This document shows, piece after piece, positions 18,187 through 26,572 of a DNA stretch of 64,000 bases. The position numbers and the translations under genes were made by a program. The stretch spans positions 294,619 through 358,618 of the forward strand of contig NZ_JACSQC010000003.1 of assembly GCF_014836875.1 (NCBI RefSeq). Direction: 5' to 3'. The stretch's first letter is position 1, and each line of letters opens with the position of its first letter. This DNA comes from Arthrobacter pullicola. Its GTDB lineage: Bacteria; Actinomycetota; Actinomycetes; Actinomycetales; Micrococcaceae. The notes beneath the pieces are model-generated. The model did not search any database and had not been told where the DNA came from. It saw only the letters and a list, made by a program, of their open reading frames with translations.

Positions 18187-19523
18187 GCGCCCACCATATT
18201 CTGGCCGCAGACCCGCAGGACAGTGCCGTTGATGCCGGCGGCCGCATCGGAAGCCAGGAAGGCGATGGTTTCGGCGACATCCAGGGGAAGTCCGCCCTGC
18301 TGCAGGCTGGAAAGGCGGCGGGCGACCTGCCGGGTCAGGGCAGGCATCCGCGCAGTCATGTCCGTTTCGATAAAGCCCGGTGCCACCGCGTTGATCGATC
18401 CGCCGCGGGGCGCCAGCAGCGGTGCGGTGGCCCGCACCATGCCGATAATCCCGGCCTTCGAAGCGGCGTAGTTGGTCTGGCCGCGGTTCCCCGCTATACC
18501 GCTGGTTGAGGCAAGGGAGACAATCCGGCCGCTGCGGCTGAAGGTCTCCGACGCCAGGAAGGCTGCGTTCATTCTGAGCTGGGAGGAGAGGTTGACTGCC
18601 AGCACCGAGTCCCATCGGGATGAATCCATGTTGGCCAGCAGCTTGTCGCGCGTGATGCCGGCGTTGTGGATCACGATGTCCAGGTGCCCGTAGCGTTCCG
18701 CCGCGTGCGCCAGGATCCGGTCGGCGGCGTCGTCCCGGGTGATATCGACCTGCAGGGCGGTTCCCCGGACTTCGTTGGCAACGGCAGCGAGCTGCTCACC
18801 CGCCGCCGGAACGTCAACCACGATCACGTTGGCGCCTTCGCGGTGCAGGACCCGGGCAATGGAGGCGCCGATCCCGCGGGCGGCACCGGTGACGACGGCG
18901 GTTTTCCCCGCCAGCGAAGCCGTCCAGTCCGCGGGCAGTTCACCGGCCGCAGAACCGATGGTGATGAACTGGCCGTTGACATACGCGCTGCGGCCGGAGA
19001 GCAGGAAGTGCAGAGCGGCGGCCACGGACGGCGCGGTGGCGTCCGTGCCGTTGGCCAGCACAATGCCGTTGGCGGTGGCACCTCCGCGCAGTTCATGTGC
19101 CAGGGAACGGAGGGTGCCGTCGATGCCCTGCCTGGCTGCCGCGGCGGCCGGATCCTGGGCTTCGGCGGCAGGACGGGAGACGGTGATGATCCGCCCGCCC
19201 GGGGCCAGGTCGCGAAGGCTGGCTCCGGCGTCGAGAGCGACGGCGGAAAGGTCTTCCGGTGTCAGCGCTTCGTCCAGGACCATCAGGATGGCGCCCAGAC
19301 GCTCTTTGGGCGTGGCATGGCGGCGCACATCCTGCTGCCAGGAAAGCAGCGTGGAGGCCAGGGTGTCCGCGGATTCACCCTTTCCCAGCACCAAAACGGG
19401 GCCCGGAACCAGTGGTTTGGCTGGGTCAAAGCGACGGAGCACGGCCGGACGGGGAAGACCCAGCTTCTTGGCGATTTCCTTGGTGAAACCGGAATTGACG
19501 AGGTTGAGGTAGGCATCGGTCAT
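18183..19523 (-). CDS. fabG4: High-molecular-weight 3-oxoacyl-ACP/CoA reductase (FabG4-like)
   Basis: SDR ketoreductase of about double the usual FabG length (446 aa). The N-terminal ~200 residues form a degenerate flavodoxin-like Rossmann domain (VLVLGKGESADTL, SRPAAEAQ). The C-terminal half is a complete classical SDR: TGAARGIGASIAR, NAGITRDK, catalytic Ser in SLASTSG and Tyr/Lys in TNYAASKAG, and APGFIETDM. Such HMwFabG enzymes in mycobacteria use NAD(H) and CoA thioesters. It lies two bases after the thiolase gene and overlaps the hydratase gene, so all three form an operon. Confidence 0.92.
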   Translation of the reverse strand: MTDAYLNLVNSGFTKEIAKKLGLPRPAVLRRFDPAKPLVPGPVLVLGKGESADTLASTLLSWQQDVRRHATPKERLGAILMVLDEALTPEDLSAVALDAGASLRDLAPGGRIITVSRPAAEAQDPAAAAARQGIDGTLRSLAHELRGGATANGIVLANGTDATAPSVAAALHFLLSGRSAYVNGQFITIGSAAGELPADWTASLAGKTAVVTGAARGIGASIARVLHREGANVIVVDVPAAGEQLAAVANEVRGTALQVDITRDDAADRILAHAAERYGHLDIVIHNAGITRDKLLANMDSSRWDSVLAVNLSSQLRMNAAFLASETFSRSGRIVSLASTSGIAGNRGQTNYAASKAGIIGMVRATAPLLAPRGGSINAVAPGFIETDMTARMPALTRQVARRLSSLQQGGLPLDVAETIAFLASDAAAGINGTVLRVCGQNMVGA

Positions 19524-19525
19524 GA

Positions 19526-20857
19526 TCAGCGGGCCTCCAGGATGGCCACGAGGCCCTGGCCGCCGGCGGCGCAGATCGAAATCAGCCCGCGCCCGGTTCC
19601 CTTTTCATGCAGCATCTTCGCCAGGCTGGCAACAATCCGGCCGCCGGTCGCCGCAAACGGGTGGCCTGCCGCCAGGGAAGAGCCGTTAACGTTCAGCCTG
19701 CTCCGGTCAATGCTGCCCAGGGGTCCTTCCAAGCCCAGCCGGGTGCGGCAGAATTCGTCGTCCTCCCACGCCGCGAGGGTGCTGAGCACCGTTCCGGCGA
19801 AGGCCTCGTGGATTTCGAAGAAGTCGAAGTCGTCGAAGCTGAGGTTGTTCCGGGCCAGGAGGCGCGGCACGGCGAAGGCCGGGGCCATCAGGAGCCCGTC
19901 GCGTCCGTGAACGAAATCGACGGCGCCGGCTTCGGCGTCGACGATATTGGCGAGCATGGGAAGGTCATGCTCCCGGGCATAGTCCTCAGAACCAAGCAGC
20001 ACCACGGAAGCGCCGTCGGTGAGCGGCGTCGAGTTGCCTGCGGTCATGGTCGCTTCATCGCCGAGCGCGCGGCCGAAGACGGGCTTGAGTGAGGCCAGCT
20101 TCTCCAGCGAGGTATCGGCGCGAAGGTTGGAGTCCCGGGACAGTCCGCGGTAGGGGGTGATGAGGTCGTCGAAGAACCCGCGGTCATAGGCGGCCGCCAG
20201 GTTCCGGTGGCTGTTGTAGGCCAGCTCGTCCTGGCTTTCGCGGGTGATCTTCCACTGTGCCGTAGTGAGCGCCTGATGCTCCCCCATGGACAGACCTGTC
20301 CGGGGTTCTCCGGTGTTGGGTGCGTTCGGAGCCAGGTCTTTGGGCCGGATCGTCGCGACAGCCGCTATCTTCTGTTTGGTGGTCCGGGCCCGGGAGAGGT
20401 CCAGCAGTGCGCGGCGCAGCCCTTCGCTGACGGCAATGGGCGCATCGGAGGCGGAGTCGACGCCGCCGGCGATCCCGGACTCCAGCTGGCCGAGCTTGAT
20501 CTTGTTGGCCAGGGAGACAACGGTTTCCAGTCCGGTGGCACAGGCCTGCTGGACGTCGTATGCCGGAGTCTCGGGGGACAGCGCCGAGCCCAGGACAGCT
20601 TCCCGGGTCAGGTTGAAGTCCCGCGAGTGCTTCAGGACGGCCCCGGCAGATACGGCGCCGATCCGTTCGTCCTGGAGGCCAAACCGGGCCACGAGCCCAT
20701 CCAGCGCGGCGGTCAGCATGTCCTGATTGGAGCTGTGCGCGTACGCTCCGCCGGACCGGGCAAACGGGATGCGGTTGCCGCCAATCACCACGGCATTCCG
20801 TACGGCGGGACCTGCGGGCTGTGCCGGGCGGGGCGCGGACGTGGGTTGAGCAGCCAT
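19526..20857 (-). CDS. Acetyl-CoA C-acyltransferase (thiolase)
   Basis: Thiolase performing the last beta-oxidation step (3-ketoacyl-CoA + CoA to acetyl-CoA + shortened acyl-CoA) or its reverse. The 443-aa protein has nucleophile Cys106 in DVQQACATGLE, HEAFAG, GHPFAATGGR and the second catalytic Cys in ISICAAGGQG. It resembles the FadI/FadA2 type rather than the short biosynthetic AtoB type. The start lies 72 bp from the divergent tetR start, across a double palindrome. Confidence 0.93.
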   Translation of the reverse strand: MAAQPTSAPRPAQPAGPAVRNAVVIGGNRIPFARSGGAYAHSSNQDMLTAALDGLVARFGLQDERIGAVSAGAVLKHSRDFNLTREAVLGSALSPETPAYDVQQACATGLETVVSLANKIKLGQLESGIAGGVDSASDAPIAVSEGLRRALLDLSRARTTKQKIAAVATIRPKDLAPNAPNTGEPRTGLSMGEHQALTTAQWKITRESQDELAYNSHRNLAAAYDRGFFDDLITPYRGLSRDSNLRADTSLEKLASLKPVFGRALGDEATMTAGNSTPLTDGASVVLLGSEDYAREHDLPMLANIVDAEAGAVDFVHGRDGLLMAPAFAVPRLLARNNLSFDDFDFFEIHEAFAGTVLSTLAAWEDDEFCRTRLGLEGPLGSIDRSRLNVNGSSLAAGHPFAATGGRIVASLAKMLHEKGTGRGLISICAAGGQGLVAILEAR

Positions 20858-20890
20858 TCGTCGATCTCCTTGTGGGTCGTTGTGTGACGG

Positions 20891-20905
20891 GAGTTACTGT
20901 AACTC
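20891..20905. promoter_or_regulatory. Operator palindrome 1 between thiolase and tetR
   Basis: GAGTTAC-T-GTAACTC is a perfect palindrome with 7-bp arms around one central base. It shares its last three bases with the second palindrome and lies in the 72-bp divergent region, a likely TetR binding site. Confidence 0.65.
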
Positions 20906-20926
20906 AGCGTACCTGATACGCTGAGT
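20902..20926. promoter_or_regulatory. Operator palindrome 2 overlapping tetR -10
   Basis: ACTCAGCGTA (20902-20911) and TACGCTGAGT (20917-20926) form a perfect 10-bp inverted repeat with a 5-base spacer. It covers the TACGCT -10 hexamer (20917-20922) seven bases before the tetR GTG, so bound repressor would block tetR and probably the divergent promoter. Confidence 0.75.
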
Positions 20927-20929
20927 ATC

Positions 20930-21688
20930 GTGAACAGCGCAGTGAAACAAACCACACCCGCTCCGGATGGCCGGTCCATCCGGTGGGAGGCCCACCGGGC
21001 TGAACGCCGGGGCACTCTGATCAAAGCCGCCCGCCGCGCCGTGCACACCATCGGTGCGCAGGCGTCGATGGAGGAGATTGCCGCCGCCTCAGGCACTTCC
21101 AAATCCGTGTACTACCGCTACTTCGGTGATAAATCCGGCCTTCAGCAGGCCATGGGCGAGGTGGTCATCAGCCAGATGCAGGACAAGATCCTGTCTGCGG
21201 CACGCAGTGCCGATTCTCCGCGGTCCGGTCTGCGCGCCATGGTTTCCGCCTATCTGCAGATGGCAGAGACCTCTCCCGCCGTGTACGCCTTCGTCACCGG
21301 CGGTCCGGCCGGTGACGCCGCAGGGACGAACGAGCCCGGTGTCGCGGCAGCACTGTCGGACTTCTTCGCCAACATCAGCGCCATGATGGACCACGCCGTG
21401 AGGTTCTACCTCGAAGGCCACGAGTCAGATGCGGTGACCCAGGCGGCCGCCGGCTTCTGGCCGACGGCGGCCCTTGGCATGGTCAGGGCCGCCGGTGAGC
21501 GGTGGCTGGCCACGCCTCCCGGACCGGCCCGCCCCACTGAAGCTGAAATGACCGACCAGCTGACGGCCTGGCTGTTCGACGGCATTGGATGGGACAGCCC
21601 CCAACCCGCAGCCGCCTCCGCTTCTTCATCAGCCCCTCCGCACGACCGCACCCGGAAAAACTCCGCCGCGGCCGGCGCCGACAAGTAA
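20930..21688 (+). CDS. TetR-family regulator of the fatty-acid module
   Basis: The 252-aa protein has the TetR helix-turn-helix at about residues 30-75 (TLIKAARRAVHTIG, SMEEIAAASGTSKSVYYRYFGDKSGL), followed by a ligand-binding domain and a disordered Ser/Ala/Pro-rich tail. It lies between the thiolase-FabG-MaoC operon and the acyl-CoA oxidase gene, with two palindromes at its own promoter. The likely role is autorepression and control of both arms, relieved by an acyl-CoA; the ligand is inference. The start codon is GTG 20930. Its stop overlaps the AAGGA site that serves the oxidase gene nine bases on. Confidence 0.9.
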   Translation: MNSAVKQTTPAPDGRSIRWEAHRAERRGTLIKAARRAVHTIGAQASMEEIAAASGTSKSVYYRYFGDKSGLQQAMGEVVISQMQDKILSAARSADSPRSGLRAMVSAYLQMAETSPAVYAFVTGGPAGDAAGTNEPGVAAALSDFFANISAMMDHAVRFYLEGHESDAVTQAAAGFWPTAALGMVRAAGERWLATPPGPARPTEAEMTDQLTAWLFDGIGWDSPQPAAASASSSAPPHDRTRKNSAAAGADK

Positions 21689-21697
21689 GGACATGCA

Positions 21698-23794
21698 ATG
21701 ACGCAATCAGTCTCCACCCCACAGCGCCAGCTTCCGGCCAGCACCATCATCAGCGATGACGATTCGGCCACCGTGAATGTGGAGGTCCTGGGCCGTGCGC
21801 TCCTGGGTAAGTGGCACGACATCCGGCTGCAGGCCCGCCAGCTGGCGGGCAACGAGGCCCTGCACACACCTGCCGGCCTGACCCACACCGAGCACCGGCT
21901 CCGCGTGATGGAACAGTTGAAGGTCCTGGTGGACTCCAAAGCTGTCCACCGGGCGTTCCCGGCCTACGTCGGCGGCCAGGACAACCACGGCGGCAACATC
22001 GCGGGCTTTGAGGAGCTGGTGACGGCTGACCCTTCCCTGCAGATCAAGGCCGGTGTCCAGTGGGGTCTCTTCGGCTCCGCTGTCCTTCACCTGGGAACCC
22101 GTGAACACCACGAGAAGTGGCTTCCGGGGATTATGAACCTGGACATCCCCGGCTGCTTTGCGATGACCGAGACCGGCCACGGCTCAGACGTCTCCAGCAT
22201 TGCCACCACTGCCGAATATGATGCCGGCACGGAAGAATTCATCATCAACACACCCTTCCGGGCTGCGTGGAAGGACTACATCGGCAACGCCGCGGTCAAC
22301 GGCAAGGCAGCCGTGGTCTTCGCGCACCTGATCACCAAGGGCGTGGACCATGGGGTGCACGCCTTCTACGTGGAGCTTCGCGGCGAAAACGGCTTCCTTC
22401 CGGGAGTCGGCGGCGAGGATGACGGCGTCAAGGGCGGCCTGAACGGCATCGACAACGGCCGCCTGCACTTCGACAACGTCCGGATCCCCCGGACCAACCT
22501 GCTCAACCGCTACGGCGACGTTGCCGCGGACGGTACCTACACCTCGACCATCGAGAGCCCGGGCCGCCGCTTCTTCACGATGATCGGCACCCTGGTCCAG
22601 GGCCGCGTTTCCCTTGACGGGGCAGCCGTGGCCGCCTCCAAGCTCGGCCTTAAGATCGCCGTCCAGTACGCCACTGAGCGCCGCCAGTTCAACGGTGCCT
22701 CGGACACGGTCGAAGAAGTCCTGATGGACTACCAGCAGCACCAGCGCCGGCTGCTGCCACTGGTGGCCACCACCTACGCGGCGTCGTTTGCCCACGATGA
22801 GCTGCTCGCCAAGTTCGACGACGTTTTCTCCGGCGCCGACGACACGGACGAGAACCGCCAGGACCTGGAAACCCTCGCCGCTGCGCTGAAGTCCCTTTCC
22901 ACCTGGCACGCGCTGGACACGCTCCAGGAGTGCCGCGAAGCGACCGGCGGCGCCGGGTTCCTCGCCGAAAACCGGCTGACCGCCCTGCGGTCCGACCTGG
23001 ATATCTACGTCACGTTTGAAGGTGACAACACCGTCCTGCTCCAGCTGGTCGCCAAGCGCCTGCTGGCCGACTACGCCAAGGACTTCCAGGGAGCGGACTT
23101 CGGCGTGCTGGCCCGTTACGTGGTGGGGCAGGCAACCGAGCGCACCTTCAACCGTTCGGGGCTGCGCCAAATTGTCCAGACCGTCGCGGATACCGGCTCG
23201 GAAAAGAAGTCAGCGATTGCACTGCGGGATCCGAAGACGCAGCACGACCTGCTGGCAGACCGGGTAGCAACGATGGTGGCCGAAGTGGCAGCGAACCTGC
23301 GCGAAGCACGCAAGCTGCCCAAGGCAGAGGGTGCTGCTGTATTCAACCAGAACCAGCATGACCTGATCGAAGCGGCCCGCGCGCACGCCGAGCTGCTGCA
23401 GTGGGAAGCGTTCACCCGGGGCCTGGACAGCATTGACGACGCCGGAACGCGCCAGGTGCTCACCTGGCTGCGCGACCTGTTTGGCCTGGGACTGCTCGAA
23501 AAAAACCTGGCCTGGTACCTGATGCACGGCCGGCTGTCCTCCCAGCGCGCCCGCACCCTGGGTGAGTACATCAACCGGCTGCTCGCGAAGCTGCGGCCGC
23601 ACGCCCTGGACCTGGTGGATGCCTTTGGCTATGGTCCGGAGCACCTGCGCGCGGCCATCGCCACGGGCGCCGAAAAGACGCGCCAGGATGAGTCAATGGA
23701 ATACCAGCGGCTGCTGCGCGCCAGCGGTGCCGCACCGATCGAGGAAAAGACGCTCATCCAGCGGAAAAAGCAGGCTGCCAGGTCCAAGGGCTGA
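21698..23794 (+). CDS. Acyl-CoA oxidase/long acyl-CoA dehydrogenase (ACOX type)
   Basis: The 698-aa length and the double C-terminal helical region match the acyl-CoA oxidase branch rather than 380-aa dehydrogenases. FAMTETGHGSDV (residues 154-165) is the FAD/acyl site, ATERRQFNG the mid-protein motif, ATGGAGFLAENRL the FAD-binding loop, and VTFEGDNTVLLQ holds catalytic Glu441. It should form enoyl-CoA from acyl-CoA, passing electrons to oxygen (H2O2) or to ETF; sequence alone cannot decide. GGA (21689-21691) lies six bases before the ATG. It completes beta-oxidation together with the divergent operon. Confidence 0.9.
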   Translation: MTQSVSTPQRQLPASTIISDDDSATVNVEVLGRALLGKWHDIRLQARQLAGNEALHTPAGLTHTEHRLRVMEQLKVLVDSKAVHRAFPAYVGGQDNHGGNIAGFEELVTADPSLQIKAGVQWGLFGSAVLHLGTREHHEKWLPGIMNLDIPGCFAMTETGHGSDVSSIATTAEYDAGTEEFIINTPFRAAWKDYIGNAAVNGKAAVVFAHLITKGVDHGVHAFYVELRGENGFLPGVGGEDDGVKGGLNGIDNGRLHFDNVRIPRTNLLNRYGDVAADGTYTSTIESPGRRFFTMIGTLVQGRVSLDGAAVAASKLGLKIAVQYATERRQFNGASDTVEEVLMDYQQHQRRLLPLVATTYAASFAHDELLAKFDDVFSGADDTDENRQDLETLAAALKSLSTWHALDTLQECREATGGAGFLAENRLTALRSDLDIYVTFEGDNTVLLQLVAKRLLADYAKDFQGADFGVLARYVVGQATERTFNRSGLRQIVQTVADTGSEKKSAIALRDPKTQHDLLADRVATMVAEVAANLREARKLPKAEGAAVFNQNQHDLIEAARAHAELLQWEAFTRGLDSIDDAGTRQVLTWLRDLFGLGLLEKNLAWYLMHGRLSSQRARTLGEYINRLLAKLRPHALDLVDAFGYGPEHLRAAIATGAEKTRQDESMEYQRLLRASGAAPIEEKTLIQRKKQAARSKG

Positions 23795-23825
23795 CACCTC
23801 TGGGCGGTAACCGCCGCTGCCGGGC

Positions 23826-23869
23826 AAACGCCGATGCCCGCCTGGATCTCCAGGCGGGCATCGGCGTTT
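23826..23869. terminator. Bidirectional terminator, ~20-bp perfect stem
   Basis: Arms from AAACGCCGATG (23826 onward) to CATCGGCGTTT (ending 23869) pair over about 20 bp around a tiny loop at the GGATCTCC centre. The A-start and T-end make it usable for both the oxidase gene and convergent glgA. Confidence 0.85.
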
Positions 23870-23900
23870 ACTGTCTGAGGCCAGGCCGTGTCCGGACCTG

Positions 23901-25097
23901 TTACGGCAGCACTGACCGGTAAACGTCGAGCGTGGCCTCGGCGATCGCATCCCAGGAGAACTCCTTTGCCGCGCGCCGCCGCCCGGCCTCCCCCATCTCC
24001 CTGGCACGCAGCGGATCGGTGACGACGGCGGTCAGGGCCGCAGCGAAGTCCCGCACGAATACTTCGGGGTGCAGCGGCGTGCCGGTGCCGTCACCCATCT
24101 GTTCCAGCGGGACCAGAAGTCCGGTCACGCCGTCGTCGACAACCTCCGGGATGCCGCCGGTGGCGCTGGCCACCACGGCGGTGCCGCAGGCCATCGCCTC
24201 CAGGTTCACGATGCCGAGCGGCTCGTAAATTGAGGGGCAGGCGAAAACGGTGGCGGTGCTGAGGACCTTGAGAAGCTCTGCCCGCGGGAGCATTCGTTCG
24301 ATAACGACCACTCCGCTCCGCGTTTGTGCCAGTTCCTCGATCAGGACCGCTGTCTCTGCGGCCAGCTCAGGAGTGTCTGCCGCCCCCAGACACAGGACCA
24401 CCTGGACCTCGGGAGGCAGGAGCGCAGCTGCGCGCAGCAGGAACGGAACACCCTTCTGGCGGGTGTTCCGGCCCACGAACACCACGCTCGGCGCATCCGG
24501 ACTGATGCCAAGCGCCCGGACGGCGTCCGGGTCTTCGTCAGGATGCCAGGCGACGGTGTCGATGCCGTTGTGGACCACCCGGACCTTGCCGGGGGTGACT
24601 TCGGGGTAGGCGCGCAGGATGTCCCTGCGCATTCCCTCGGAGACGGCGATGATGGCGGAGGCGGCGTCGTACGCCGTTTTTTCGACCCAGGAGGAAAGGG
24701 CGTAGCCACCGCCCAGCTGCTCGGCTTTCCAGGGCCGGAGCGGTTCCAGGCTGTGGGCGCTCAGCACGTGGGGCACGCCGTAAAGCAGGGATCCCAGGTG
24801 TCCGGCCAGGTTCGCGTACCACGTGTGCGAATGAATCAGGTCGGCACCGGCAAGGCCCTGAAGCATGTCCAGGTCGGTGCCGAGGGTCTGAACCGCCGGA
24901 TTGGCCCGGGACAGTTCACCCGGCACGCCGTAGGCCTGCACCTGCGCGCCGTGGAAATCAGCCTCCCGGGGCGCTCCGAAGCAGTGAACGCGCAGGTCAA
25001 CCCGGCTGGCCAGTACCCGGCTCAACTCTGCGACATGCACACCGGCACCGCCGTAGATCTCGGGCGGGAATTCCTTGGAAACGATATCTATTCGCAC
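23901..25097 (-). CDS. glgA: Glycogen synthase / alpha-maltose-1-phosphate synthase (GT4)
   Basis: GT4 glycosyltransferase using ADP-glucose (or related donor). Actinobacterial proteins of this type were named GlgA and in mycobacteria shown to make alpha-maltose-1-phosphate (GlgM). The ~398-aa protein has FPPEIYGGAGVHV at the N-terminus, IHSHTWYANLAG, VVHNGID, VFVGRNTRQKG and the donor-site motif PSIYEPLGIVNLEAMACG. GTG 25097 (MRIDIVSKEF) is favoured because TACGTT (25105-25110) ends seven bases upstream; the in-frame TTG at 25106 is unlikely. It diverges from glgC, the enzyme that supplies ADP-glucose. Confidence 0.93.
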   Translation of the reverse strand: MRIDIVSKEFPPEIYGGAGVHVAELSRVLASRVDLRVHCFGAPREADFHGAQVQAYGVPGELSRANPAVQTLGTDLDMLQGLAGADLIHSHTWYANLAGHLGSLLYGVPHVLSAHSLEPLRPWKAEQLGGGYALSSWVEKTAYDAASAIIAVSEGMRRDILRAYPEVTPGKVRVVHNGIDTVAWHPDEDPDAVRALGISPDAPSVVFVGRNTRQKGVPFLLRAAALLPPEVQVVLCLGAADTPELAAETAVLIEELAQTRSGVVVIERMLPRAELLKVLSTATVFACPSIYEPLGIVNLEAMACGTAVVASATGGIPEVVDDGVTGLLVPLEQMGDGTGTPLHPEVFVRDFAAALTAVVTDPLRAREMGEAGRRRAAKEFSWDAIAEATLDVYRSVLP

Positions 25098-25104
25098 CCT
25101 GACC

Positions 25105-25110
25105 AACGTA
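25105..25110 (-). promoter_or_regulatory. -10 element TACGTT before glgA
   Basis: Minus-strand TACGTT ends seven bases before GTG 25097, consistent with leaderless expression and with choosing that start. Confidence 0.4.
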
Positions 25111-25209
25111 GTGCACGCCCCTTCCTTGATCTAGTGTGATGGGCAGCACGCTTATCTGTCCGGTCATCGCTCAACATTTTCCCTGCGGGAAAAGTCAGGA
25201 GTATGCACA

Positions 25210-26454
25210 ATGGCACCCAAGAAAGTCCTGGCCGTCGTCCTCGCCGGCGGCGAGGGGAAGCGGCTGATGCCGCTCACTGCCGACCGGGCCAAACCCGCGG
25301 TGCCGTTTGCCGGCAAGTACCGGCTGATCGATTTCGCCCTGTCCAACCTGGTTAATTCCGGTTACCTGCAGATCGTGGTGCTGACCCAGTACAAGTCCCA
25401 CAGCCTGGACCGGCATATTTCCGAAACCTGGCGGCTGTCGACCCAGCTGCAGAACTACGTCGCGTCCGTCCCCGCCCAGCAGCGGGTGGGCAAGAGCTGG
25501 TTCCTGGGCAGCGCGAATGCGCTCTACCAGTCGATGAACCTGATCGACGACGCGCGGCCGGACATCGTCGTCGTCATCGGTGCAGACCACGTCTACCGGA
25601 TGGACTTCTCCCAGATGGTGGAGGCCCACATTGAATCCGGGGCGCCGTGCAGCGTCGCGGCGGTGCGGCAGCCGCTGTCGATGGCCGATCAGTTCGGTGT
25701 CATCGAGACCAGTCCAGCGGTTCCGGGACGGATTGCCGCCTTTGTGGAAAAGCCGTCCACCACCCCCGGCCTGCCGGATGACCCGGACAGCTTCCTCGCC
25801 TCGATGGGCAACTACGTGTTTACCACTGACGCGCTGGTTGAAGCCCTGCGCGTCGACGCAGAGCGGCTGATCACCAAGCACGACATGGGCGGGGACATCA
25901 TTCCCTACTTCGTGGAGCGCGGCGAAGCGGCGGTGTACGACTTCACCGAGAACGTCATCCCGGGCGCCACCGGCCGCGACCACCGGTACTGGCGGGACGT
26001 CGGGACACTGGATTCCTACTACGACGCCCACATGGACCTGATCTCCCCGTTGCCGGCCTTCAACCTCTACAACCTGCAGTGGCCCATCTATACCCGCCAG
26101 AGCATTTCCCCACCCGCGAAGTTTGTCCGCGGGGCCGATGACGAGCCGGGTACTGCCATGGACTCGATTGTGTCCAACGGCGCAGTGATCTCCGGCGGCA
26201 GCGTCAGCGGTTCGGTGCTGGCCCACGACGTCTACGTCGACGCCCTGTCCACGGTCAGCGACAGCGTCATCATGGACGGCGTACACGTGGGCGAACGGTC
26301 CATTGTCCGCCGGGCCATCATCGACAAGTTCGTCCAGGTGCCGCCGGGGGCCACTATCGGCGTCGACCGGGAACTGGACCTTGCCCGCGGGTTCACGGTC
26401 ACGGCGTCGGGACTTACGGTGGTGAGTAAAGGGCAGTCGGTGCGGACCGGCTAG
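25210..26454 (+). CDS. glgC: Glucose-1-phosphate adenylyltransferase GlgC
   Basis: Makes ADP-glucose from ATP and glucose-1-phosphate, the committed step of glycogen synthesis. The 414-aa product begins with the nucleotidyltransferase loop [15 protein letters not shown], continues with [39 protein letters not shown], and ends with a left-handed beta-helix. AGGAG lies about ten bases upstream of the ATG. It is divergently arranged with glgA over a 112-bp region, which allows joint control. Confidence 0.95.
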   Translation: MAPKKVLAVVLAGGEGKRLMPLTADRAKPAVPFAGKYRLIDFALSNLVNSGYLQIVVLTQYKSHSLDRHISETWRLSTQLQNYVASVPAQQRVGKSWFLGSANALYQSMNLIDDARPDIVVVIGADHVYRMDFSQMVEAHIESGAPCSVAAVRQPLSMADQFGVIETSPAVPGRIAAFVEKPSTTPGLPDDPDSFLASMGNYVFTTDALVEALRVDAERLITKHDMGGDIIPYFVERGEAAVYDFTENVIPGATGRDHRYWRDVGTLDSYYDAHMDLISPLPAFNLYNLQWPIYTRQSISPPAKFVRGADDEPGTAMDSIVSNGAVISGGSVSGSVLAHDVYVDALSTVSDSVIMDGVHVGERSIVRRAIIDKFVQVPPGATIGVDRELDLARGFTVTASGLTVVSKGQSVRTG

Positions 26455-26477
26455 CACCGGCAGCTGGGTTGGCCGAT

Positions 26478-26495
26478 ACCGGGCCCTGCCCGGGT
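26478..26495 (+). terminator. Weak hairpin after glgC
   Basis: CCGGGC (26479-26484) and GCCCGG (26488-26493) form a 6-bp stem with a 3-base loop 24 bp after the glgC stop. There is no T-tract. Confidence 0.3.
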
Positions 26496-26572
26496 TCGCG
26501 GTAGAGTCAAAGGGCACCAGATTGCCTCCGCCGTGTACACCGCCGGCGGACCCACACCGCAGAAACGACTCC

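Noticed and set aside
25098-25106. TTG start for glgA
   Set aside because: It has no ribosome site and adds only three residues; the GTG at 25097 fits the -10 spacing.
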